A DNA stretch of 64,000 nt from Eudoraea chungangensis (lineage in GTDB: Bacteria > Bacteroidota > Bacteroidia > Flavobacteriales > Flavobacteriaceae), in the NCBI RefSeq assembly GCF_029360665.1, contig NZ_JARDUB010000001.1, positions 682,001 to 746,000 on the forward strand, read 5' to 3'. The notes under the pieces were generated by a model that saw only the letters and a list, made by a program, of their open reading frames with translations, did no database searches and was not told where the DNA came from. This document shows, piece after piece, positions 9,184-18,335 of the stretch; the first letter of the stretch is position 1; every line of letters starts with the position of its first letter. The position numbers and the translations under genes were made by a program.

Positions 9184-10644
9184 CTACTTCTTTTGTAAGT
9201 CACTAATAAGATTCGTTAATTCTTCATTGTAATATCCTTCATTTTTTTCATTGAGTGATATTGCCTTTTTATAATATTTTATGGCATTCAAAGTGTCTTT
9301 TCGGGCTTCGTATACTTCACCCAAACCAGAAAAGGATATCCACCAGTCTGGATTTGCTTCTGCATTCAATTCGTAAACTTTCATTGCTTTCTCTGTCTCA
9401 TCCTCCCAGGCATAGGAATTTCCAATCCCATTAATATTCCATCTTAAATTTTCAAATCGAGACTTTGGATTTTCTTTTTTGAGTTTTTTGAAAACCTGTA
9501 ATGCCTCATTAAACTCATTTCTTTCAATAAGGCCTAAAACGTTATATTCTAGTGTACAACCCTTGGTGCGCAATTTTGATATTGCAAGTCGAGCAATATC
9601 ATTTACTATAATATCATAGACAGGACTCACATAGCCGTTTGATAGGAATATTATTGAAGTATTACTATCAGGGAAAAACCTATAGGCTGCCAAGTTTCCA
9701 CCAGAAAAACCAAACGATTTTTGATTATTCATAGGATAATTACCCCAGCCATGCAAAAAGTTTTCTTTTTGATAATTGAAATTGTTCGTGTAATTAAATG
9801 GGGACCACATTTTGGATTTGGTTTTTTTATCCAATAGAAGATTTTTTTTCAACTTCTCGTCCCATTTGATAAATTCATCAAGGGTAATGTTTAAACCGTT
9901 TCCTGAATGTCCTCTAACACCACTGTTATCTGTTGCCTTAATATACTCTTTTCTTTTTCCATTGTAAAAATATCTTGTCGCTCGATTTGGTAATTCTTCT
10001 TGTGAGTTAGATGAAAAGATGGCACCTTCATTGGTATTTGAAAATTGATTTTTGAGGATAAACTTATCAAATGTTGCACCAGTAATTTTTTCAATAATTT
10101 GGGTAAGAAGCCAATAGTTGGTTTGGTTATAGCTAAACTGATATCCAGTTTCAAACTCCATTTTATCATTGTATAATTTTCCCATCAGTTCATCATCAGT
10201 TAAAGTACTTTCATATTTCATGATATCTGGAAGCCCAGATGAATGACTCAATAGGTTTTTAATTTGGATCTTTTGCCATTCAATTGGTAAGTCATCGATG
10301 TACTTTGCTATTGTGTCATCCAATTGTAGTTGACCTCTTTCAATTAATTGAAAAACTCCTGTCGTGGTGATAAGCTTTGTGGCTGAGAAAATTCTAAATA
10401 AGGTGTTTTCGTTAACAGATAATCTATCTTCCAAGGATGCTTTGCCATAATAGTCTTTAAAAATCACTTCGTCATCTTGAATAACTGCCAAGGCCAAACC
10501 AGGAATATTATGCTGTTCTATGGTCTTCTTGATATAAAAATCAATTTCACCACTTAATTGAGAAGTTTTGATTTGCTCTTTCTTATAGGTAAAAGAGATT
10601 GAGATAATCGAAACAATAAAGATTATTGTCAATAGTTTTTTCAT
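9184..10644 (-). CDS. Exported serine hydrolase (beta-lactamase/PBP4* fold) with C-terminal TPR, paralogue of 2324-3787
   Basis: The start is placed at MKKLLTIIFIVSIISISF (10644), which gives a signal peptide; the in-frame extension to 10674 adds ten unlikely residues. The domain order is the same as in the gene at 2324-3787. SxxK is in FSATKLITTTG, the YxN position again reads YNQ, FSGG replaces HSGG (FGFSGGNLAAYRF), and a TPR tail follows (WWISFSGLGEVYEARKDTLNA). Long stretches are near identical to the paralogue (NLLSHSSGLPDIM, GYQFSYNQTNYW). This indicates duplication within the locus followed by divergence of signal sequence and surface residues. The active-site variants are conserved in both copies, so they are probably functional. 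Confidence 0.86.
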   Translation of the reverse strand: MKKLLTIIFIVSIISISFTYKKEQIKTSQLSGEIDFYIKKTIEQHNIPGLALAVIQDDEVIFKDYYGKASLEDRLSVNENTLFRIFSATKLITTTGVFQLIERGQLQLDDTIAKYIDDLPIEWQKIQIKNLLSHSSGLPDIMKYESTLTDDELMGKLYNDKMEFETGYQFSYNQTNYWLLTQIIEKITGATFDKFILKNQFSNTNEGAIFSSNSQEELPNRATRYFYNGKRKEYIKATDNSGVRGHSGNGLNITLDEFIKWDEKLKKNLLLDKKTKSKMWSPFNYTNNFNYQKENFLHGWGNYPMNNQKSFGFSGGNLAAYRFFPDSNTSIIFLSNGYVSPVYDIIVNDIARLAISKLRTKGCTLEYNVLGLIERNEFNEALQVFKKLKKENPKSRFENLRWNINGIGNSYAWEDETEKAMKVYELNAEANPDWWISFSGLGEVYEARKDTLNAIKYYKKAISLNEKNEGYYNEELTNLISDLQKK

Positions 10645-10793
10645 TTTGAATTTGTTTAAATCAACGATCCGCAAAATTACTCGAACTAGGAAAAAAAAAG
10701 TGCCACTAAAAAAAAGTGAACTGATTTGTTTGAGAAAAAATCAAGACGCTAAATAGAAATTTCAAACCAAACCCAAAAAAAGACACTAAGTGC

Positions 10794-11948
10794 TCATATC
10801 TTATTTTCTATTCGAAATTGTTTGGGTGTTTTACCCGTATGTTTTTTAAATGCCCTATGAAAAGCAGACTTCGAATTAAAGCCCACCTCGTATTGGATTT
10901 CTAAGACATGTGTTGATTTACGTTCAGGGTTTTGAAGTATTTTGATTGCCATTTCAATTCTATATTCGTTGATAAAATCGAAAAAATGTTTACCTATGTG
11001 CCTATTAATAAGTAGAGATAGGTCTTGTGTGTTAATGTTTAGGTTACGAGCCAATTCCTTTATGGTCAAGTCAGGAGAAAGAAAAGGTTTTTCTTTGATA
11101 ATATAACTGTTCAGTCTAGTTATATCAAGATTGATTTTCTTTACATCGCTTGTAACCGGTAGATTTTTAAGATTAAATATTTTATCCCTCGGTACGCTAA
11201 CCAATTGGTTTTTAATCCCCTTTGATTTAAATATTTCGGGAGTATACAGACTTCTAAGAGTTAACCATGTTACAAACGCTAGTAATAATACTGTATGCGT
11301 TGTGCGTGCAGTCAAGACAAAATCGATATTGCTTACATATACTGCTATGGTTCGAAGGAATGAAAAAACAAAAAATAATATTACTAAGGGGATAAAATCC
11401 TTTAACCACTTATAGTTTAAGTGAGTCTTGTGCGAATAATCACTTCTCAAGGTTCTATTTTTGTAATCTAATAATATCATACTCACAACATAAAATGCGC
11501 CAGAAAAAATGCTTATTGCAGCATAGGTTTTAGATTCTAGTTGGGCGTGGAATGATTGGTAAAAAACTATTCTTTCTAATTCAGACACCATAAAAAACCT
11601 TGGCATAAAAATGATTGACACCAAAATGAAAGGAGTGAGATGTATCAGGTGTTTTTTCTCAAATTTAAAATTAAAACGCAATACTGAGACAAAGTATAAA
11701 TAACACAGAGGTGCCAACAACAATATTAACTGATCTCTAAACTGCTCAAAAATCAAAGGCATCTCTAAATACCTAGAATAGAGAAATACACTAATGTGTA
11801 TGGAAAATGTTATTAGAAAGAATCCCATCAATCTATTGCTCATCTTCTTATGTCTATTACTTTTTACAGTGAGCAAAAAAACCGAAAGTACTAAAGTGAT
11901 GAATACCACGAGCAATGTACTTTTTTCAAGAATTATATTTTTATACAT
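10794..11948 (-). CDS. AraC-family regulator with N-terminal membrane domain
   Basis: 384 aa. Seven or so hydrophobic segments occupy residues 1-240 (for example LLVVFITLVLSVFLLTV, LLLAPLCYLYFVSVL, HTVLLLAFVTWLTL). A C-terminal AraC domain of two helix-turn-helix units follows: LTIKELARNLNINTQDLSLL and EIQYEVGFNSKSAFHRAFKK, ending TPKQFR. This architecture is common in Bacteroidetes, where the membrane part is presumed to sense an envelope signal. It heads the minus-strand hydrolase cluster, 150 bases upstream of the TPR serine hydrolase. Confidence 0.88.
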   Translation of the reverse strand: MYKNIILEKSTLLVVFITLVLSVFLLTVKSNRHKKMSNRLMGFFLITFSIHISVFLYSRYLEMPLIFEQFRDQLILLLAPLCYLYFVSVLRFNFKFEKKHLIHLTPFILVSIIFMPRFFMVSELERIVFYQSFHAQLESKTYAAISIFSGAFYVVSMILLDYKNRTLRSDYSHKTHLNYKWLKDFIPLVILFFVFSFLRTIAVYVSNIDFVLTARTTHTVLLLAFVTWLTLRSLYTPEIFKSKGIKNQLVSVPRDKIFNLKNLPVTSDVKKINLDITRLNSYIIKEKPFLSPDLTIKELARNLNINTQDLSLLINRHIGKHFFDFINEYRIEMAIKILQNPERKSTHVLEIQYEVGFNSKSAFHRAFKKHTGKTPKQFRIENKI

Positions 11949-12299
11949 ATATTAAAATCAAATAAACCGTACACATAAAATAAAGATTTTTTAAGGTCAA
12001 TTTAAAATATAGACAAAATAAATTTACTGCTGTATCCATTCCATACGGCATAACATAGTTTCGTGCTGTAAACGCACAATCTTAGCAAACTTGATCCTAT
12101 CTTTTTGCGGGGTAAATCAAAGCTCTCTATTCAAAACTTGTTTCAGGTTTTCCAATTCGAGAATTTTCCAATGTATTTTTATCCAATAGTTTTGAAACCC
12201 TTTTGCGCTCCTACTTCCAATTCTCCTTAAGTACCTAGTTATTGTACTGTATAAGTCTATCACTTTCTAGTGAACAGTAATTAATTTTTAGCTCTAGTT
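11949..12299. other. Non-coding or decayed stretch
   Basis: No intact gene is visible. On the minus strand between about 12,117 and 12,225 a short open stretch reads like the tail of a small alpha-helical protein (FQNYWIKIHWKILELENLK) and stops at 12,117. It cannot be joined to an intact start without frame changes. I read it as a decayed coding remnant rather than a gene. Confidence 0.3.
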
Positions 12300-12482
12300 C
12301 TAAATCCCTTCTACTGTTTTTTCTACTTGTTCCGTAAAGTCTAATCCCTTTAAGGGCATCTTATGGATTTCTGGAATTGTACTATTCTTTTCCCAATTGC
12401 CTAGTAGCTCTTCTAAATAATCTAATCTTTTTTGAGTCGATAATCGTAAACCATAAAGTTCATTAGATGTGTATTCTTGCAC
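12300..12482 (-). pseudogene. Short remnant ORF, unrecognised
   Basis: A 60-codon frame (MQEYTSNELYGLRLSTQKRL at its start) stays open a little upstream without a start codon and then meets a stop. Its composition is protein-like (amphipathic, Leu/Glu/Lys-rich), but no family is recognised. It sits among other broken frames between 12.0 and 13.9 kb, including a short start-like frame at 12,612, so it is probably a fragment of a dead gene. It could instead be a genuine small protein. Confidence 0.3.
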
Positions 12483-12782
12483 AATATTTGTCCCTTCAAA
12501 AAGTCCATCATCAGTTCAAGCGTCAATATATGTGATTTGGGGTCTTCTCTGAAAACTCCCTATCATGTACTGCAACAATTCGAATGATCGTGGTAATAGA
12601 GAAATCACTCATTCTCTTCTTTTTTATTTCATTTATATAGAAGCACCGCTACCATGCCTATGACTCTGTCACAATAGTTGCTAAGTTGTCAAAAAAGAGA
12701 TTTTCGTAAGGGAGATTCATTAGGTTTCCCAAACCTCTTTTAAACAACCACTATTTCATTATAATGTAAATAGAAACTGTTG
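12483..12782. other. Gene-free stretch with broken frames
   Basis: On the minus strand an ATG at 12,612 opens a 29-codon frame (MSDFSITTIIRI...) that is soon stopped. No promoter, terminator or RNA structure is clear. It belongs to the decaying zone that also holds the PPOX pseudogene. Confidence 0.3.
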
Positions 12783-13316
12783 TTATTCTGTACGCAAACC
12801 TTTTTCTATATATTTCCAAATACTTGGATTATTTGAATCTCCATATTTATTTTCGCCCGTCCAAGTATACTCATCAAAGTCTTCATTAAAAACTATTTCA
12901 CCATACCTCTCGTGAAATTCGCTTTCAGAATCAGGTTTATTCCGAATAGTTAATTTTCTTTGTTCCTTATCCCAAACAAGAACATCCAGCTGTGTTTTAT
13001 ACCAATTACTAAACATCGATACCATTTCGAACTGTTTGGCTTTTTTATTGTAATTGATGTACCAATTGTATTCTCTTTCTCTACCATTAGAATCTACCGA
13101 TTTCGCAATGAATTCAATATAATTGCCTTTCAAAATATATCTTACTTCCCGGGTTGATGTTTCCCACCATCCTTTTTCAATATTATCTTCTCGGGTTTCC
13201 CATTTCCCAATTAAGAAATCAAGTTCTTTAATTCCTCTTTCTTGTGCACAGGTAAGCTTAGAAAGTGATACAATGATTAGAAAAAACAAAAATTTTCCTA
13301 GTTTTATATAATTCAT
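12783..13316 (-). CDS. Exported DUF1579/lipocalin-like protein
   Basis: The start MNYIKLGKFLFFLIIVSLSK at 13,316 gives a signal peptide; the frame extends to 13,445 but that part overlaps the neighbouring pseudogene tail. The mature protein opens with IKELDFLIGKWE, the hallmark of DUF1579-like and heme-binding-barrel-like proteins. It continues with alternating strands (YILKGNYIEFIA, NWYINYNKKAKQFEMVSMF, EDFDEYTWTGENKYG). About 177 aa. Probable small periplasmic beta-barrel ligand binder; ligand unknown. It may be an isolated survivor in a decaying region. Confidence 0.6.
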   Translation of the reverse strand: MNYIKLGKFLFFLIIVSLSKLTCAQERGIKELDFLIGKWETREDNIEKGWWETSTREVRYILKGNYIEFIAKSVDSNGREREYNWYINYNKKAKQFEMVSMFSNWYKTQLDVLVWDKEQRKLTIRNKPDSESEFHERYGEIVFNEDFDEYTWTGENKYGDSNNPSIWKYIEKGLRTE

Positions 13317-13449
13317 ATTCAAGTTTTTAAAAACGCCTTCCGGTCTTATTAAGCAATAGTTTTTAATCGTATCGAAGACATTGTTACTTATTGTTTTAAT
13401 ATAGTCGATTTTTTTCATCATTCTTAATGATTTCATCCATTTCACTATA

Positions 13450-13828
13450 GCTTTTTTCCAGTTCGCCGCTGTCCGCTAACTCATAAGGTTTCCTTAATTC
13501 CTGGGATTAAAAAGATTAATCCAACTTTGGGGTTTTCTAAGACGTTCATAAAGGTAACTGCTCTTCTATTTCCCAATCGATCCGGGATTGCTAAAGTTTT
13601 TTGGTCTAAAACTTTCACAAAGCCCGGAGGATCACCTTTTTGGTAGCTATCAAAATTCCCACTTTGGACCGATGACGAAATAACAATAAATGGGGATTTC
13701 TCAATAAATAATCATGACTTTTCATCAATATAATCAAGTGTTTTTCTGGCAACTAACGCACTAGAATGTCCAATAATATCTAGAAAATCTTGTTCGTTAG
13801 TAATGACTAATTCAAATTATCGTTTCAT
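13450..13828 (-). pseudogene. PPOX-type FMN-dependent flavin-nucleotide-binding protein (MSMEG_1061-like), broken
   Basis: From an ATG at 13,828 the minus strand reads FELVITNEQDFLDIIG, then SGNFDSYQKGDPPGFVKVLD, then TLAIPDRLGNRRAVTFMNV and NPKVGLIFLIPGIKETL. This is the N-terminal two thirds of the pyridoxamine 5'-phosphate oxidase-like MSMEG_1061 family. It is interrupted by in-frame stops at codon 4, after DEKS, and after KETL (TGA, where the family has Arg), and the C-terminal third is missing. Clear relic of a once-functional flavin-binding enzyme. Confidence 0.8.
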
Positions 13829-13976
13829 AATTAATACTTCTAATTACACATAACTATGAGTGTTCGATTGCTGTGGTCTCCGTTTTAAGGCTTTAGTTTC
13901 AATCCAAATTACATCCTGTTAGGAGGCGTTTTCTTAATTGTTTATTTTCTGCTTTTCGTAACCTGAAAAATAGATT
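13829..13976. other. Intergenic, nothing recognised
   Basis: Short gap between the PPOX relic and the polyol dehydrogenase stop. No clear terminator or RNA was seen. Confidence 0.3.
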
Positions 13977-15461
13977 TTATATCATGTTATTCATATAATT
14001 TTTGATATTAGGATCCTCATAGATTTTCTGAACTTTCTCCGTATACAACTTTGTAAACTCCTTATTTTCAATAAGATTTCCAAAAAGAGATTCTTGTCTT
14101 AAGAAGGCTAAAGTGTCTGTATTGGTTTTTTTGGCTGCCTGATGGAGTTCGATACTTCTGGCATCGATTATTTCTATGGGGTTTCCATTTCTATCTATTC
14201 CCTTATCACTATAATAACACCAAGCGGCAATCACTAAAGTTGCAAACTTTATACTTCCAGCAGTTGCTAAATTATCCTGTAGTGTGGCAATTAAAAATTT
14301 AGGTAATTTGGCGGAGCTTTCCGAACAAATCCGGCTGATACTGTCTTTAATATTAGGATTGGCAAAACGCTCTAACAAAGTGTCTTTGTAGTCTTTCAGG
14401 TTAATACCTTCTATCTCGCCTAAAATAGGGGTGGCTTCATTATCTAGAAAGGCACGTAAATAGATAACAAAGGTTTCGTCTTCCATACAGGCATTGATAG
14501 TGGGATGTCCATGAATAGCCCCCAAAAGACCCAAGACCGAATGACCTGCATTCAGTAAGCGTAATTTCATTTTCTCATAAGGACCAACATCGGGGACGAA
14601 TTGCACCCCGGCCTTTTCAAAGGCAGGGCGGCCATTAGAAAATTTATCCTCTACCACCCATTGAATAAAAGGTTCGCAGGTAACGGGCCAGGCATCATCT
14701 ACCCCATAGGCCTGTGTCAGGACTTCAACATCTGCTTCAGTTGTCACTGGTGTAATTCGGTCTACCATACAATTAGGAAAGCAGACTTCTTCGGCTATCC
14801 ATTTGGCCAGGTCCGAGTCTTGTGCTGCTGCAAAAGTGAGTAACATCTTTCGCAGCATGTCACCATTATGTTCAATATTATCACAAGAAAGCACTGTAAA
14901 TGCGGACAGACCTTCGGCACGGCGTCTTTTTAATGCTGCAGTTAAAAACCCAAAAACAGTTTTTGGTTCTTCTGGGTGCTGTAGTTCGTGTTGAATGTCC
15001 GGATTGTCAAAATTGAATTCCCCTGTACTGGGATTAAAATTATACCCTCCCTCGGTAATGGTCAAGGAAACAATTTTCGTCTCTTCAGAAGCCATGCGCA
15101 GGATCACTTGTTCTGCCGTATCGGTGCCCATTATAAAATCTACGATCGATCCGATAACTTCAGCTTCAATTTTTCCATTGGGATGTTTAACCATCAGGGT
15201 GTAAAGGTGGTCTTGCTTTTTAAAAATGTTATATAGTTTGACATCTGCTTCACGCAAGCCTACGCCACAGATTCCCCAGACTGAGGCCGCACTGTCATTT
15301 TTTAATTGGTGCAAATAATACGCCAAATGGGCACGATGAAAACCCCCAACACCAATATGAACTATTCCAGATGTTTCTTCTCCACGTTTATATTTTGGTA
15401 CAGGGATTCGACTTCCCACTTTTTGTAAATTTCGTTGCCTGAGTTGTATTGGAATTTCCAT
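13977..15461 (-). CDS. Mannitol/polyol dehydrogenase family oxidoreductase
   Basis: 494 aa, typical for long-chain mannitol 2-dehydrogenase and fructuronate reductase relatives. The N-terminal nucleotide-binding signature GIVHIGVGGFHRAHLAYYL is clear. The catalytic segment EKMKLRLLNAGHSVLGLLG carries the conserved Lys, Asn and His. The enzyme oxidises a sugar alcohol to a ketose with NAD(P). The start lies two bases from the stop of the upstream permease gene, so translation is probably coupled. That pairing suggests the permease feeds this enzyme; mannitol, arabitol or a related polyol are all possible. Confidence 0.88.
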   Translation of the reverse strand: MEIPIQLRQRNLQKVGSRIPVPKYKRGEETSGIVHIGVGGFHRAHLAYYLHQLKNDSAASVWGICGVGLREADVKLYNIFKKQDHLYTLMVKHPNGKIEAEVIGSIVDFIMGTDTAEQVILRMASEETKIVSLTITEGGYNFNPSTGEFNFDNPDIQHELQHPEEPKTVFGFLTAALKRRRAEGLSAFTVLSCDNIEHNGDMLRKMLLTFAAAQDSDLAKWIAEEVCFPNCMVDRITPVTTEADVEVLTQAYGVDDAWPVTCEPFIQWVVEDKFSNGRPAFEKAGVQFVPDVGPYEKMKLRLLNAGHSVLGLLGAIHGHPTINACMEDETFVIYLRAFLDNEATPILGEIEGINLKDYKDTLLERFANPNIKDSISRICSESSAKLPKFLIATLQDNLATAGSIKFATLVIAAWCYYSDKGIDRNGNPIEIIDARSIELHQAAKKTNTDTLAFLRQESLFGNLIENKEFTKLYTEKVQKIYEDPNIKNYMNNMI

Positions 15462-15463
15462 GG

Positions 15464-17182
15464 CTATCCTTTGGTATTTGATTTACCTCTTCTTAGCGCC
15501 CAATAGGCCAATACGAAATAAACGATGGTACAAACAAAGGCGTAGGAGTAAAATAGTTCCCGATTTTCGATATAATCCGCTTCAGTAGAACTTGCGAATA
15601 GTACATTACAGGCCAAGATCAAAGTGGCTGCCAAGGCCGAAATTGCAATAATTTTCAATCCTTTGGAGAAAAAAGAAACATCCTTAAAAAGAACGGGTTC
15701 TTCCTTTGCTTGCTCCTCCTGAAAGCCTCTGATTCTATCATTTCGGAGGTCTTCTTCTTTTACTTGCTCAGAATACTCTTCCTTAGCGCCATATCGAGAG
15801 GCGAGAAAGGTATACACCGCAATGGTAAAAACCCAAGTGGGGATAAACAGGTAATAGAAGGAAATCAGGTCTAAAGCATTCAGGCCAAAACCAAAGACAA
15901 GGCCTAGGCCCCAAGAAGCAACCGCAGGCAAACTAAAGCTTAGCTTACGGTATGAAGACCAATAGCGGGTTAAGCCAATTCTAGGAAAAATCTGATGTTC
16001 TGCAAAAACAATGGCCCCTACAGGAACTACAAGCAGCCCGGCATAAGTCAATAATGGCAGTATTTGTGAAAACACAAAGGGAAAACAGGCAATGCAAACG
16101 GTGACCATACCAACTACAATGGTGGTTCTCTTTCTGGAATGGTTGAAGAAAATTGCCTGTGCAGCCAAACCCGATCTATATAAATTGGTAATGGCGGTTG
16201 TCCAGCCCGCGACAATTACAATAACAAACCCCGACCAGCCAAGGGCATAATAGGCTACATCTCCGGGATCCAATTCTATGATAGATTTTCCTAATATAAC
16301 AGCAGCGCCGGCACCCATGATTCCGGCAGCAATCCATGCGATATAGTGTCCGAACATCATGCCCGTACTAGTGGCATAGCCATAGGATTTCTTTTTCGCA
16401 AAACGCAAAAGGGCCATGTCGATCAATCCAAAATGTGTAATAGTATTGGCAGCCCATCCAAAGCCTATAACTTCAACCAGTCCTATTCCTGGAGCTCCGG
16501 CACTATTGATGCCTGTCCAAATAGACTCGTCCCCAAGGGTCATAAAATCGGTCCATCCTCCCGGTAATGTTTTATGCAATACGTCTAATGATAAAGCAGG
16601 AAGGAGTACCATAGCTCCGCTGGTAAACATTACAAAGAGCCAGGGTGCACAGATGCCTGAAAATTCAGAAACTGCATTAAAACCATAGAGAGCAATGGAG
16701 ACCACAACAATACCTACGGCGATTACAATCAAAATAAACCAGGCATTGGTAGGGTACCAATTGAGTTGTGCGGGAATATCAAATGCAAAGCGCACTGCTG
16801 TAGCTGAGACTGTTATCATCGCCGCTGATATTACCGAAAAGATGATAACGTTTGCCCAATTGTATAACTTTGTCATCGAGTCGCCAGCTATCTTATTGAG
16901 ATAGGTATAGAGGCTCAAGCGTGTATCAACAGCTATTGGTGAGGTAATAAAGCGCCAGCTAAGTACGGCTAGAATATTTCCTATCAAAAGGCCAAGGATA
17001 ATATCCATCGTTTTGGCGCCTAGGGCTACAAAGGTAGCCCCTATTACAAACTCTGTAGCCGCTACATGTTCTGCGGCATAGAGTCCTGCAAAATGAGTCC
17101 AATCGTGTAATCTATGTTTGGCGACTGGTAATTGTTCTTCATCAAGGTTTTTAAATTGTTTAAATTCTTCGGTCGTCTTCAT
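15464..17182 (-). CDS. NCS1-type (purine-cytosine permease family) transporter
   Basis: 572 aa with about 12 hydrophobic segments. The N-terminal part HDWTHFAGLYAAEHVAATEF and the Gly-rich first helices resemble nucleobase:cation symporter-1 proteins. Later segments include LYRSGLAAQAIF and FGLNALDLISFYYLFIPTW. The length is at the long end of the family because of a charged loop near residue 470 (EQVKEEDLRNDRIRG). NCS1 members carry nucleobases, hydantoins or vitamins. Here the tight coupling to a polyol dehydrogenase argues for a different substrate. A gap of 154 bases separates it from the cox operon. Confidence 0.75.
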   Translation of the reverse strand: MKTTEEFKQFKNLDEEQLPVAKHRLHDWTHFAGLYAAEHVAATEFVIGATFVALGAKTMDIILGLLIGNILAVLSWRFITSPIAVDTRLSLYTYLNKIAGDSMTKLYNWANVIIFSVISAAMITVSATAVRFAFDIPAQLNWYPTNAWFILIVIAVGIVVVSIALYGFNAVSEFSGICAPWLFVMFTSGAMVLLPALSLDVLHKTLPGGWTDFMTLGDESIWTGINSAGAPGIGLVEVIGFGWAANTITHFGLIDMALLRFAKKKSYGYATSTGMMFGHYIAWIAAGIMGAGAAVILGKSIIELDPGDVAYYALGWSGFVIVIVAGWTTAITNLYRSGLAAQAIFFNHSRKRTTIVVGMVTVCIACFPFVFSQILPLLTYAGLLVVPVGAIVFAEHQIFPRIGLTRYWSSYRKLSFSLPAVASWGLGLVFGFGLNALDLISFYYLFIPTWVFTIAVYTFLASRYGAKEEYSEQVKEEDLRNDRIRGFQEEQAKEEPVLFKDVSFFSKGLKIIAISALAATLILACNVLFASSTEADYIENRELFYSYAFVCTIVYFVLAYWALRRGKSNTKG

Positions 17183-17336
17183 ATCTTAGTTTGTCCTTGG
17201 AAATAAGATTACTATAAGTTATTAAGTGCAGGGAATTTTCACAAACTTTATTCTAAATTTATGATGCCCCTACCCTAAATAATTCAACCCGTAGAAAGAA
17301 TGAAAATAGTAGTAAGCTTTAATATACTAATAGACA

Positions 17337-18335
17337 CTAAATTTTGCTGATATATTTTTCTGGTTCGTTTTCAAAGCTCACCTTACACCCATCACAGCAG
17401 AAGTATACCTTCTCTCCTTGGTATTCTACAATATGCTTAGGATTCAATTTGGAAACGGGAACATTACAGACAGGGTTAATGTAATAGTCGTTCACAAACT
17501 GCTCATTAACTTCTTCCTTGTTTTCCTTTATACCCCCACAACAAGACTCCTTACCGCTCTTCTCATTTCGGAAATCATCGATTATCTCCGCCAAAATACT
17601 GATGGCAACCTCACTGGCCAGTTTAGCATTAATATCCAAGCCTACAGGACTTCTCAGTTCTGCAATACGATCCTGTGATATCCCGGCATTCGTCAAAAAA
17701 CTTTTGATATCCTCAGATTTTTTGGCACTTGCCACAAAGCCTACATAGCTCGCCGAGGTTTCTAAAGCTTTCTTTACGGATAGCTCATCATCTTCTCCCT
17801 GAGTAGTAACTATAATAAAGGTATTACTAAAATTTTTAAACCGGCTAAAGTCAACTTCACTTGAGATACTATTGGCCAAAGGAAACATTTGAAGGTCTGC
17901 GTCTGTTGCCATTACAGAAACTCTGAAATCTGCAGTGCAGGCCATTTGTACTAGTTTACGGGCTATATTACTTTTCCCTATTACAATTAACTCGGGTTGT
18001 GGCATCACAGGTTCTATCATAACTTCTAAGGTTCCTTTACTTTGACAAGACATTACATATTCTTTGTAGGTCGCTGTAGACCGAGAGCCACCTTCTGGGG
18101 ATATTCGAATACGGCGGTAGCGCTTGTTTTTTATTACATCCAAGGCCTCTTTAATAACAATTCCGCGAACGCAACCTCCTCCTATCCACCCAATGAGTTC
18201 TCCGGTTTCTAAGATTAGTGCCTTGTCTCCCACCTTTCCAGAGCTTGGGGCAATGCGGTCTACCACCTGTGCAATGGCAAAGTTAGAGCCTTTGGCCAAG
18301 TGTTTTTCTATTTGCAATGCTAGTTCGTTAAACAT
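17337..18335 (-). CDS. XdhC/CoxF-I-like maturation factor fused to a C-terminal YHS domain
   Basis: 332 aa in three parts. Residues 1-75 are an XdhC_CoxI domain (SSGKVGDKALILETGEL, GWIGGGCVRGIVIKEA). Residues 110-250 are the XdhC Rossmann domain (ELIVIGKSNIARKLVQMA). After a Cys-Cys-Gly-Gly linker (ESCCGGIKENKEE) comes a YHS domain from about 285 (NPVCNVPVSK, VYFCCDGCKVSFENEPEKY). XdhC proteins bind Moco and protect or sulfurate it for molybdenum hydroxylases; YHS domains are seen in metal, notably copper, handling proteins. The start overlaps the CoxE stop by eight bases, placing it last in the cox operon. Role in building the Mo-S-Cu centre is inferred. Confidence 0.8.
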   Translation of the reverse strand: MFNELALQIEKHLAKGSNFAIAQVVDRIAPSSGKVGDKALILETGELIGWIGGGCVRGIVIKEALDVIKNKRYRRIRISPEGGSRSTATYKEYVMSCQSKGTLEVMIEPVMPQPELIVIGKSNIARKLVQMACTADFRVSVMATDADLQMFPLANSISSEVDFSRFKNFSNTFIIVTTQGEDDELSVKKALETSASYVGFVASAKKSEDIKSFLTNAGISQDRIAELRSPVGLDINAKLASEVAISILAEIIDDFRNEKSGKESCCGGIKENKEEVNEQFVNDYYINPVCNVPVSKLNPKHIVEYQGEKVYFCCDGCKVSFENEPEKYISKI

